Positions 46,725 to 57,839 of a DNA stretch of 64,000 nucleotides are shown piece by piece. The stretch is from positions 18,552,677 to 18,616,676 of the forward strand of contig JAJEKV010000011.1 in assembly GCA_021234155.1 (NCBI GenBank), read 5' to 3'. A program made the position numbers and the translations under genes. This stretch comes from Isoetes taiwanensis. Lineage: Eukaryota > Streptophyta > Lycopodiopsida > Isoetales > Isoetaceae. Below the pieces are notes generated by a model, which was given only the letters and a program-made list of their open reading frames with translations, searched no databases and was not told the DNA's origin. Numbering within the stretch: the first letter of the stretch is position 1; each line of letters starts with the position of its first letter.

Positions 46725-49700
46725 GAAGAAGTAAAAATAGTTAAAAAAGAACCTAAAGGTTAGTCAATTAGTCTTAACATCCTGCAATCAGTCTTATCAA
46801 TCAGTCTTACAATGCCACTCCAGTCTTATCATCTTTCTTTATATCCTTCTCACAAGCACATGTAAGGAAAGGGTAATGAGTCCTCCACATCTTTTTTAAG
46901 AAAAAAACCATCTCTTTTGTCATTGGAGTATGCCATATTTGTAGAAATCGATCTAAATTTTCATGCTTTTCTTCTTGTATCATGCAAGGCTTTCATTTAT
47001 TATGTAGCTAACACAATCATTCAAAACTACCATGGAATATCACTGTTCATTAAACATCAAATTGTTCATATGAAAGCTGGCATGTAATACATCATTGTGG
47101 AACACTGTGATCATCATTCCGGGTGTCTATCTATTCCGGAATCAAGTCGCCACCACATTTCGGCCATCTAGCTAAAATAGCATCTGATCAAATTTAGCAT
47201 TTCTTCTAAGTTTCAACGATTTTGCTGTCAATGGTTTATTTGGAGTTCAACCTTCTACTCGTTTTTTTTTAAAACCTAGTTTCCTTATACAGGTTAACAG
47301 TCATAACAATGACCATGTAGACATCATCATCTAATATGCACATGAACTAATTCTTGGGAGACTCTATACAACAATAAATAACATAAGTGAAATGGCTTTC
47401 CTATTGAGTGTTCCAAAGAAACAAGTTCAACAATAGAGTAGTAATAATGGATGACCAAAAAATATGTAAAGCCAAACACCTCTTAACACCCCGGAACTAG
47501 ACAATCACCGAAGGTCTTATAAAAGAAAAAATAAAGCCACACAAACTCGAAATTCGAAATCTTATCAACTGGACTAAAAACCCCGCCCTTTCGTGTTTTC
47601 GGGGAAAACCGTGAGGATAAAAAATGGACAGAGAGCGATATAACCTATAACGTTGAGTTCCGAACTAGAAGCAATAAGTCGAAAAATTTCCATGCGCTAG
47701 CAGGCTTCACGCGCACTGCCAACACCAAATATGCCCAAAAAATGAAAAAACCGCAATGCCCAAGCCCCAAAAGACTGATCCAATGTGATCGCCAAAGAAA
47801 ACCTGAACAAATAAAATGCAACTCAAACCACTTCACCCATAAAAAATGTTAGTCTTTCAAACCTAAAATAGGCTTAAAGAAAAAGCACAGAAATATGACA
47901 GGGAAGGACATCCGCTAGCCAGGAAATACTTCTGCAAACTAGAGTAGGGAAACATCCATCCATCAAACAAAAATTCAAAGAACGGGACGGGAAGAACATC
48001 CGACTGGCCAGCAAGAGCATCTGCAAACTAGTACGGGGAAGAACATCCGCCCGTAAGTAAGAAAAATGAAGAAAATTTAGAAAGTAAAGACAAATAGCCA
48101 ATCAATTTTTACGAGCACATTGAACATAACAAAACCAATAACAGGGTTGGGAGGGTGGAAAAAATGGAGATAAGGGAGCAAAGAAGATGGAATACTCAAA
48201 GAGAAGGCTGATAAAGAAAGTAAGGACACGGAACAATTTATAGACGATTGTAAAAAGGCCCTCAAAAAAGGGTTCCAAAATAGGATGTCGTCTTCCCAAG
48301 AATGATGGCTCTATGATGGCATAGAACCATTGCATTCTTGAGAGACTCTATACAACAACAAATAACATGGCCGACAGAAGAGGAACACTCCACCTTTTAA
48401 AATCTAGAAACCGAGAAAACTATCATGAATTCCACGATGCAAAAAACGAATATATCTACTACATTGGTAATGCTCAAATGTGACGAGAAAGGAGATACAA
48501 AGCCAGAGTTTGGTAGACAAGTACAATCAGTGAAAAACCCGAGAACTTCAAAAGCCACCACACAAAAACGAAACACAAAATTGCAAAGCACAAAATACCA
48601 GATATTAACCATGAATAAGAAAGTTAATGACTATATACAAAGGATCCAAATTAAACAAGGTGTTGCACACGAGGGGTTGCCCTCCAGTGCCGCGAAGATG
48701 TGTTTTCATAGTTTCAGTTTCATCATTTCGTGTCGGGTCTTTTTTGTTTGTTCATAGGGTGTCATTTTCTTAGGGCATGAGTTTTGTTTATGAAGCTATG
48801 AAGGTCAATTTATAGAACTGGGGGAGGAAAGAATAATACTTCAAACTAATTTACATAATTGATATTGTGCAACGAATAACTCTATGATTTACGGGTACTT
48901 GAGATATAGAACAGGCACAGTGAAGAAAGTGTTGCACTATGATTTAAGATACATAAAAGCAAGTTAAGATAAATTTAGGCATTGACATTGTTATTAGTTT
49001 TTATGCGACATTCTTGCATTTCACCTCACATTCTTGAATTTTACCTCACAATGACAACCTTATTGGCTATTTTGATATGGAGCAAGCACGGGGGAGTGGT
49101 CCACGGCGAATGGGTTATTGGAAGTATGGCAAATACTATGTAAATGTTATTCCTAAAGTCACCTAATAATATAAAGGGGCATAGGATAATATAGCATTTA
49201 GATGTGAAGAACCATTGATATTTATGGAAGGGGTCGAGGCACTATCATTGGGATGGTTATTGGTTGAGAAAAAGATCATAGATAATGTCTCATATGATAA
49301 GTCATACAATCTAATTAAAGGCAAGGAGATATTTTGAGAAAAAAGGCAACTGCATGCTAAAAAAGGCTAAAGTCGCAGAGAGATCTATAAATAGAATCGA
49401 AACTTCAGTTGGACATATCTCGGCAAGCAGAGGTTGGATTGCAGCGACCTTTATCTCATTGGAACCGGCTCGGAGTCTAGTTTCCGAATTGGAGTGGGAC
49501 ATATCCTAGTTCATCCGTATGAGAGAGTAATGGCCGAAAAGGTGACAGGGGGTCATAAATTACTGCCATAGCGACTTCACAGATCTGCAATTGCTCTTAT
49601 GATGTGTGGCTACGTGGAATAGCTAGATTAGCCTGGAGGGCCAATAAGCCAGATATTGTCTTTGCCCAATGGTCTACGTGGAGTAGCCAGATATTGTTTG

Positions 49701-50345
49701 CTGAGCTAGTTGCATTGCCATAACCCTGTGGACCCGGTTTGGTGGTTAAACATGCTCATCAATATATTTATCTGATATATATGATGTTCTTGGATCTTGA
49801 TCTTCAAATAAGATGTTGTTGTATCAGTAGTTTAGCTTCCCATAAATAATGAATCGTATCATATTTAGTTGATCTTGTTAGCATATTTCGAATTATCTTC
49901 CGTAAATTTATCAAACAAACCTCGCATAAAGTGCACAAAGTGCATGACTCTCAAGTTTTGGCGCGTCTAGAACAAGAACAGTGGCATACAGATAAGCATA
50001 TGTTTCAGCTTCATTAAGCTAATGTTGGCAAGAAGGACTATCATTTAAAGGCAAAAAAAGCATCTACTAGGCATGACCATATTAACATGAAAAGCAATCT
50101 TAATCCCTTTCACACCTAAATGCCTGCACTGCTGTTCTGACTCCTGTTGTATATGAAACCATTTAGTATTTCAAAAAGGCCATCCATCCGAGAATGCATG
50201 GGAATGTAAGATGCCCACTTTCACTAAATGGTTTGGGTTTGTCGTATTTGCATCATTACAATGTTTTGGGTTTATCATGTTTTTTGTTTAATGTCTAATG
50301 ACATATCACTTAAATACTCCTATTAGGCTTCTACTTAGAGGCTAG
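46725..50345. other. AT-rich filler, one LINE scrap
   Basis: Nothing gene-like is supported. Around 47572-47628 the strings ACTAAAAACCCCGCCC and TTTTCGGGGAAAACCGTGAGG match the minus-oriented internal 3' block of the RTE-like LINE, without its terminal part. At 49614-49695 a CTACGTGGA.TAGC..GAT block is repeated. Confidence 0.4.
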
Positions 50346-50354
50346 TCCCCCTTG

Positions 50355-50490
50355 TTCGGTTTAGTGGCTAGTCCATTGGTTTAGCAATTAAGAGATCTTG
50401 TGTTCAAGTCTCTGGGGGTCCGTCATATGTCCTCATGGACGCTGCCAATGTGGCATGACGTAAAAATACTATCTACTATCTACTTAGAGG
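50355..50490 (+). mobile_element. tRNA-derived SINE with CTATCTA tail
   Basis: TTTAGTGGCTAGTCCATTGG is A-box-like, and GTGTTCAAGTCTC is a B box about 45 bases on. The body ends in ACTATCTACTATCTAC, a short tandem tail like that of the SINE at 30255. Confidence 0.6.
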
Positions 50491-51386
50491 TCCTCCCATG
50501 CAGGTCTGTTATTGCTGGTTGTTTAGTAGTTATACAATAATGTATGTCTTCTAACTGCTCAGCAGTCCCATTTCAGAGGAAGCTACAAGAAAGAACTCTC
50601 TGAAATAAATAGCCTATTTGTGGGCCTTCAACATTAGAAAATCATAAGATTAGGCTCCACTTGTTTGAACCAAAGAGTATTTCTGTCTGTCCCAACTTCG
50701 TTAAAGTACAAAAGTACTAGTAGAAAAGCTCAAGTGGCCTGCAATATTTTCTTTCCTGTACCTAAATCTTGGCAATGATATTTCCTTAAAAGCATAATTT
50801 CTTCATACACAGAACTTCTAATTTAATTTCTACTACTTGTTAATGTCCTTAAGGGATCCATTTTTCAGAGTTCTTTTTGGAAAAGCTGTTACTTCCATCC
50901 AAACTAGGCAAAAGGCTGTATTGTTCTGACCCACAAAATGCTATGAATATCAGGTCTCTACTGAGATTAAGCGGGACAGCATCCATGGGTCCACTATCAA
51001 TACAACCTATCTTGAACACCAAGTAGCAGCTATGAATCCAGTAGTACAGAACCTATCTCCTCCATGCATAAGTCAAATAATGATGAAAACAGACAACAAT
51101 AGAATATCTGGGAACCAGTGCAAAACAAACAATCCAAGTAGAATTTCTTAAAGAAAACACCTACCATAGTTTGAAAAGCCCAATTCAGGCCGGATTGGTC
51201 GAGCACAAAGAAAACAACAATTCTGCCCAACATAAACAATGATTTAGACAAAATGGTGTCTTCTTCAATGGACATAAAAGTATGCAGCTGTGTTACCTAC
51301 AGTTTCGTATACACTTTGGAGTCCACTATTTCTATAAGAGTGACCACAAGGAAAAAAAGTTGCATTGTCCATCAGCATGCCCCTGA

Positions 51387-52057
51387 TGTTACGAACCAAA
51401 ATTTAGTACCAAAAATTTCGATTTGTATTCACATCAAACCATCAGAGTACACAGAACAAGTACTGCCTCCCACGAGGCTATATACATGAAAACCACGTAT
51501 ACAGATAATAAGACGACAACACAAGATAACTAGATGCACATGTACGCTCTGCCAGTTATCAAACAGCCTGCACAAGCTTCCACGTATTAGTAACATGCAT
51601 AAGGGTTATCTGGTAGTGTCAACATGAAGCAATGACTGACGGACTGCAAGAATACACATATGGAATCCACCGCACGCACCATAGTATCTGCCAAGCAGAT
51701 ACACCCCGCGCGGGGGTTCTAGACTAGATATGGCGGGGTGTATCTGCTTGGCAGATACTATGGTGCGTGTGGTGGATTCCATATGTGTGTTCTTGCAGTC
51801 CGTCAGTCATTGCTTCATGTTGACACTACCAGATAACCCTTATGCATGTTACTAACACGTGGAAGCTTGTGCAGGCTGTTTGATAGCTGGCGGAGCGTAC
51901 GTGTGCATTTAGTTATCTTGTGTTGTTGTCTTGTTATCTGTATATGTGGTTTTCATGTATATAGCCTCGTGGGAGGCAGTACTTGTTATGTGTACTCTGA
52001 TGGTTTGATGTGAATACAAATCGAAAATTTTTGGTACTAAAATTTTGGTTCATAACA
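51387..52057. mobile_element. Nearly palindromic 671-bp element with LTR-type ends
   Basis: Arm 51387-51709 and arm 51733-52057 are inverted copies at about 96% identity, with a 23-base centre. The outer ends are TGTTA and TAACA, and CCTGA lies directly outside both (51382-51386, 52058-52062). TG...CA ends and a 5-bp target duplication are the marks of integrase-made insertions by LTR elements. The arm ending at 52057 resembles the 3' half of a solo LTR. There is no coding sequence. Most arm differences are C/T or G/A. A transcript would fold into a ~320-bp duplex. Confidence 0.85.
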
Positions 52058-52566
52058 CCTGACATAAGGGATTGCATATGCCTTGCACTTAGAGAAGAAA
52101 TGTCCCAGGGGATGAAATCAATGTGCCCTCTTCTGCATCAGATGCTGAGGCTGCAAACAAAAAATACACTATCTGCTCAACTGACATGCTGCACAAACTG
52201 TTAAATGTTAAAGAATGTAATGAGGCCGCTGCATCTGCTATACTTAAAATGCATTGCTCCTATACTGTTACCTTTTGTGCTCATGATGCATTTTGACTAC
52301 TTGTCGATGTGTAGAGTGACCATGCCCTTTGTCATTGCCATGTTAAAAGCATCCTTCTAGAGCTTAGAAAATGAGGCTCATTGTAATACTGAATCATGCT
52401 CCCGTAGCAACTACATGTGCATTCTTCTTTCCTTTATGCTCTGGAAAATTGGCTAGATGACTAGGGATGCATTATGTTATGAGCTAGTATGCAAAAGAAA
52501 AATCCAATGTATAAACCACCAAGATGAATCAAGAATAATTTATTATTGGCAAACTTTACCAATCAA

Positions 52567-53510
52567 ACAACCAGGTCAAGTTCTTCAATATCTGGGATTG
52601 CAACATCTAACCTCATGAATGGCTTCCATAGACTTGGGACTTCTGCTCAACAACTGCAAGAGCTTGTCCATAGTACTTCCTTAACTCATTAACTAATGGA
52701 GCACCATCCCGAATATGTCAAACAAATTTAGGTGGCACTACTTCATCTAGAGTTGCTTCCTGCCAACCATGTTGCCCATTTCTCCATTGATATTTAAATG
52801 CCCCACAAAGTTGAGCCTTGTGGCCTCATGGTCCAACCTGAACTTCTGGGCAATAGCCACAAGCCCTGACAGGATATCTGTTCATTAATTTCTTAACGCC
52901 CATCCTCATTGCATGCCATGCCTTTATAGTTCTAATAGCAATGGCTTTTATCTCATCTATTTTATCACAAGAGTTCTCTTTCGGCTCATCGAGAGGGGAT
53001 ATATCAATTGAATCTTCATCCTCCACAAGCTTGCCAGAACATTTAAACAGGTCACCCATGCTTGTGCTTTCAAGAAGAGTTTCACTCTCTGCCATCGACC
53101 AAGCCGTTATCTTCTAAATTATACTAATCTACTCCATTACTGTCTATACATGTTGGAGCACCTGTGTTTGCCTCTTTCATCGCTGTTGCTTGATATTCAA
53201 AGGCCAATTCCATCGCACATTCCTATACCACCATGGGACTACTTCGCCTCATGGCTGGATACTCAAGAATGTCAACTCCTGCTTGGATGCACAATTCTAC
53301 TACTGTTGGTATCCGCAGGACCTCAAACCATTGCACATGCCTTATAGGAGGACCTACCATGTCATAAACATGATAACATTCTACAGGAGGAATAACATCT
53401 TCAAGTTCGACATCAATCCAATGATGATGGCCCTTGCGTTGTGAACAACCAGGTCCTCGACAGGATCTCAACTGATGCCCTCACACCCAACAAATACTTC
53501 CTCGCAATAG
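52567..53510 (-). pseudogene. APO-family (accumulation of photosystem I) pseudogene
   Basis: From an acceptor-like TTTTATGCAG the minus strand reads YCEEVFVGCEG, then, after a one-base loss near 53481, HQLRSCRGPGCSQRKGHHHW and VVELCIQAGVD. After a linker it reads CGYCPEVQVGP, GHKAQLCGAFKYQWRNGQHGW, PKFV and LRKYYGQALAVVE, and ends near MRLDVAIPDIEELDLVV and TGA. These are the two APO zinc/RNA-binding modules in order. APO proteins act in chloroplast or mitochondrial group II intron splicing. Stops at 52826-52828 and 52718-52720 replace expected Trp codons (TGA for TGG), and others lie near 53215 and 53130. The N-terminus is missing upstream of the LINE. Confidence 0.8.
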
Positions 53511-53814
53511 CTGCATAAAAATTGTTAATAATGATTTTTTCTGTCAAGTATATGGCCAATGCACAAAGACTTGCCAAAATGTTTTCTGACAATAAAAATA
53601 ATCATCACATTATTACTAGAGGGATGATTACACAATCTTATCCACAGCTATGAAATACAAATGGGCACATATATAAGTGTCTATTATTTACCACCAACAA
53701 GTTGCATCGTCGTAAGAACAGAGTTTGCATCGTCGTAAGAACATTGTTTACACTGGCAAAGGCTGATAATTTCAAAAGAATTGGCACGCTCTCCATTATA
53801 TAGTGAAAACTTAG

Positions 53815-55400
53815 AATAGAATAGAATAGAATATGATTTTATCGTCCACGGAGACCAACTGGCCTATGGGACCCAAGTACAAAGAGAGAGCAAGCAGCGT
53901 GACATTACTACCGGGATTAAAAACCCCCACCAAGGGTTTTCGGGGGAAAAACTTAGTAGCAATAAGGATGCTGACATATCTTACGATTATATACATAATC
54001 ACAAGTACAGTGAGGTTAATGTCTGACGGGGGCATAACGAAACCGCGTATCCATTACCTCCCGAGGTACGATCCCAACAAGCCTACAGAGGCCGTGCTCA
54101 TTGCTCATGCAAGGCCCGATGGGGCACAACTAACCGAAAGCATACCGAGCCCGATATGCTCGCAAATGACAAAGCCAGGCAGGAGGGCGTGACTTTCATC
54201 CTCAATGGCGCCCTGTGGCAAAGATCGACAGACTCTGTCCTCACGCGCGGCTCCTAATCCATCTCCCCGTCTCAATGCGGAGGTGGTGTGCACTGTCTTG
54301 AATGGAAGCAATCACCTGCGCTTTTTCATGGGTAGATGGGTGCGCGGTAGTGGTGTGGGCCCCTCGTGAGCATGGGATTAACCTGGCATCGATAATTTGC
54401 CACCTTGACATGTGACGGGGCCTCTGCATCCCAAAGCTTGGCCATGAAGCAAGCATCCAAGTACTGCTTTAAGGCAGCGCGTTCCTTCGGTGTATGCACT
54501 AGTCCACATCTGTGTGTCTGCATATTCCATAGCGAGAATCACTGGGCTTGCTTGTCTTTCCAACAGGCTTTGAGTCGCTGCGGGCCCATCGCCACTGCCA
54601 AAGCAAGGTTGGGCAGTCGGGCTTCATCCATAGCCACCACCTTCTGGAAGTAAATAATGTGACGTTCAGTAGCAGCCCTCTGTAATGGAAGGAAGCCTGT
54701 CTCCTGAGCAAGATCCGATATGGACCGTGGATTTCACTCCCAAAGCGGGCCAAGAAAGCCTACGTACTGCTCTAGATCGTTCCAAGTGGTGAGGGATATC
54801 ACCGGCCCCCACACTACGCCCCATAGAGGAGGACCGGTTCAACCAAGGCATTGAACAAGTGTGCTGGTGACCCCATGTATCTGACTCGCCTTGTGGATTT
54901 GTTGTTTTGCATTGCATCTGTGGGCTTTCCGGCTGCGGTGACCGTAACGATGGATGCATCCCAAAGTGTGTGGTAGTAGAAAACTCAATGCCCAAATACT
55001 TATAAGATCGAGCCACCTCCACTACACTACCTCGTAAATGAATGAGGGAAGGCGGGTGCCGGGGGATGGGGACCAAAGCGGCACCCTTTGTCTTGGCCAA
55101 GTTAACTCTCATGTCGGTGAATTGGTAGAAAGTGTCCAAAGCATCCGGTGGCGTTGCATGTCCTCCTCGGGTATATCTTGAAGCGTGTCAACATCATCGG
55201 CATATATGAGTTGCGGGATTATGTGGTGCATCAACCGAAGCCTCCCCTCCGGGCTCAGCTAGCCATTCTTCTAGCTGGTCAATGTACAAGCCGAAGAGCG
55301 TCGGGGATAGAGGGCAGCCCTGGCGCACCCCAATGCTACTAACAACGGGCTCCCCCGATAGTGTGAGATGACCGGAGCAAGCCTCGTATAGTCGAGCTGC
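53815..55400 (-). mobile_element. RTE-like LINE, 5'-truncated, with (ATTCT)n tail
   Basis: The minus strand starts inside the RT with LYEACSGHLTLSGEPVV and SIGVRQGCPLSPTLFGLYID, continues in another frame with MRVNLAKTKGAALVP and ARSYKYLGIEF, and ends in the family's 3' block plus AGAAT units on plus (53815-53832). The RT motif 'QGCPLSPTLF' is intact, unlike in the 14.9-16.9 kb copy. Frameshifts break the ORF. It lies 300 bases upstream of the APO pseudogene in the same orientation. Confidence 0.85.
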
Positions 55401-55406
55401 TCTGCT

Positions 55407-55496
55407 TCAATAGTTCTGTATAGCCTGCAAAAGAGATATCAATTATACAGAACTTATAACTGTATGTCTCTTTTGCAGGCTATACAGAACTATTGA
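55407..55496. repeat. Perfect 30-bp inverted repeat (hairpin)
   Basis: 55407-55436 and 55467-55496 are exact reverse complements separated by 30 bases. The loop also contains TATACAGAACT, part of the arm. It stands at the 5' junction of the LINE at 53815-55400. Related AGTTCTGTA/TACAGAACT pairs occur again at 57679-57704. Confidence 0.85.
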
Positions 55497-55499
55497 CGC

Positions 55500-57265
55500 A
55501 TAGCGAGACACTTATAGCAATGTCTGAATCTAGAACACTTACAAAAATACACCATAGGTTACTAATTTAAAAGGAGATGATATAAATTTTTTTCTTTCCT
55601 GACCAACTTTCATAGACAAACAAATTTGTATGTCTGTTAAAACGGCTCAGTAAATGTCTGCCATGGTTAATAAAGCAAATAGCCAATGCAAATGAAATGC
55701 CAAAAAGTGTCAAACCTGCAAATTTTGACAGGAAAGTCTTTCATTATCCTGACAATCCCAACATAAGCCCAATGTTTACAAGTTAGATTGAAGCGGACAA
55801 TGGTGTATTTCTCTGCTTGATCTAACAAAGAAAGGCATATATATTGACTTCTTCCAAAACACACAAATGGATTTCACTTATGTAACATGCTGCCAAAGAA
55901 GCCACAAAGTGATTCAATTACACAAATCGGACAATCAATTATACAAATAAGAAAATAGGCACATGCTTCCTCTCAATCTCAATCTTTCATAAACATTCTG
56001 AAGATGTTTGTTCCATAAAGCCAAAGATGTATCCTCTTCGTGATATAACAATGATAGGCATACCGGAAGAGCTTCTGGCAGGGGCAGAAGAAGGGAAACA
56101 AAAGATCTATGGAGTGCATCACGCCTAGCTCTGTCGGTTAGACGGTTTTAGAGAGGCCGCCCATCAACTGGTTTGAAATACTGGTTATATCAAATGTACT
56201 GGTTTGAAATATGATCTAGTGCTTGTACATGGAAATACTCAAGAAGTATTAAATCTATACAGACAAAAGCTATAGCCATAATGAGTGTCAAATACAAACT
56301 TTGAAGAAAAATCTGAAAGGCAAAAGCGAGAAGATTGCACATTTCAGAAGAGTGCCAATTTGTGCTATGCAGTGAAAGTGAAAGATTGCCTATTTGAGAA
56401 TATACCTCATAATATCCTTGAGAGCGATAGTGCCAGAATCCAACCTAGGTTATAGAAGCATATGTAGAGCTTAGTAGCTAAAGCTCATATTTTCTTTTAT
56501 AGGAGGACTTTCAACATATAGTTTTATGTTTTACCTCAAGCAATTGAGCTAAGGGGTCTAAAGCTCCGAATGGGCAAGAAGCCGATGAGCCAGAACCAGA
56601 ACCCTTAACGGACCTGTGCTTATCTTCTCCTTGTACTGATTTTCAATGGGTAGAACATTTATCAAGACCGAAGCTGAAGCTTGAGCTCCAGTTCAAGTGT
56701 AGGCGAGCCGAATTGAGTTGAGCGAATTGGGCTCTCGTCAATTCCTTGAAACAACAGGACAACCATGGCAGTGCCGGTTAGCCAGTTTGCACATTGGCCG
56801 CCCAGCAACACTGGCGACCGCCAGTTTACAGGCAACAATAAGTTCGGAGCAGTTCCGGGCATATCCTAGATATATTCCAGCATATACTTAGGATATGCCG
56901 GAAACCCACATGAGCAAGGGTTTTCCCCCTAGGGGCAACCCAAAAATTGAAGAAGATACCCTAAGCACTATAAATTATATATAAAGACAATCTGAAGCAA
57001 ATTACAGAGATGGTGCAAAAAACAATAAAAGACATCGGTTGTCAAAAAATGTAAAAATGAAGAATAATGCAAAAAATCAATACTTAGCCCCTAGAGGCAT
57101 AAAATGTATGGATGAACAAATTAAGCAATGAGTCATGGAAAGGAATCCCTACCCTAATGAGGCTGAACAAGGGTCAATACAATGACTATCATGCCCACAA
57201 AAAGGTGCAACTCAAGTAATTAAGACAAACTAGGTCATCGCTTGCGGGCGAGTTTGAGACGCCGT
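55500..57265. other. AT-rich, nothing supported
   Basis: Short open frames only. No APO N-terminal exon, RT or RNA gene was recognised. Confidence 0.4.
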
Positions 57266-57271
57266 GCTTCA

Positions 57272-57667
57272 TCAATGGAAAAAGGAGGAAAACATATGGT
57301 CATCACAATCTAGAGCTATCTCATAGCCCTTCCTGTCTGCAACAATCAAGAACTTCATATGTCGAGCAACAGACATCTTACCCCCTTTCATAATTGCAAG
57401 AACGTCATTAGGAATCGAATGGCTCAATGAGGACATGCGAGAGTGTAAATCGTTAAAGCGATCTTGCATAGAAGACAAGAACTCGTACTGGTATCTAATT
57501 GGATCGCTCTTAAAAGTAGGTATAGCACGAGAAGCGTATTCCTGAATCTCCAACATCAAGGCCTCGAGCTTCTCATCAACACGAGATTGACTAGATAAAG
57601 AACTTGGTAAGTCTTGGATCTGAGCAGACTGAAACTTTATTGCTTGCAGAAGTTCTCTAGCATCCAA
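57272..57667 (-). CDS. Hypothetical protein, helical
   Basis: A 131-codon minus-strand frame with an ATG at 57667 has balanced composition and likely helices (LEALMLEIQEYASRA, FLSSMQDRFNDLHSRMSS). No motif or family is recognised. It could be a small host gene, a gag-like fragment, or a piece of a spliced gene. It starts right beside a hairpin (57679-57704). Confidence 0.3.
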   Translation of the reverse strand: MDARELLQAIKFQSAQIQDLPSSLSSQSRVDEKLEALMLEIQEYASRAIPTFKSDPIRYQYEFLSSMQDRFNDLHSRMSSLSHSIPNDVLAIMKGGKMSVARHMKFLIVADRKGYEIALDCDDHMFSSFFH

Positions 57668-57678
57668 AGAAGTGTTAG

Positions 57679-57704
57679 TTCTGTACGTCCAGGTACAGAA
57701 CTAT
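57679..57704. repeat. Hairpin AGTTCTGTAC/GTACAGAACT
   Basis: A 10-bp perfect stem with a 6-base loop (GTCCAG). The arms share TTCTGTA with the hairpin at 55407-55496. Confidence 0.7.
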
Positions 57705-57839
57705 TCCTGAAGACTACGGAGCAGGGCAGGAATAAGGCACCAGGTCAAGCATCGGGTAGTAGACCCATGCCACCATCAAAACCCATGCAAAAGACCACGC
57801 CCCAGTCAAAAAAGAGACCCAAAACAGACAAATGATGGC

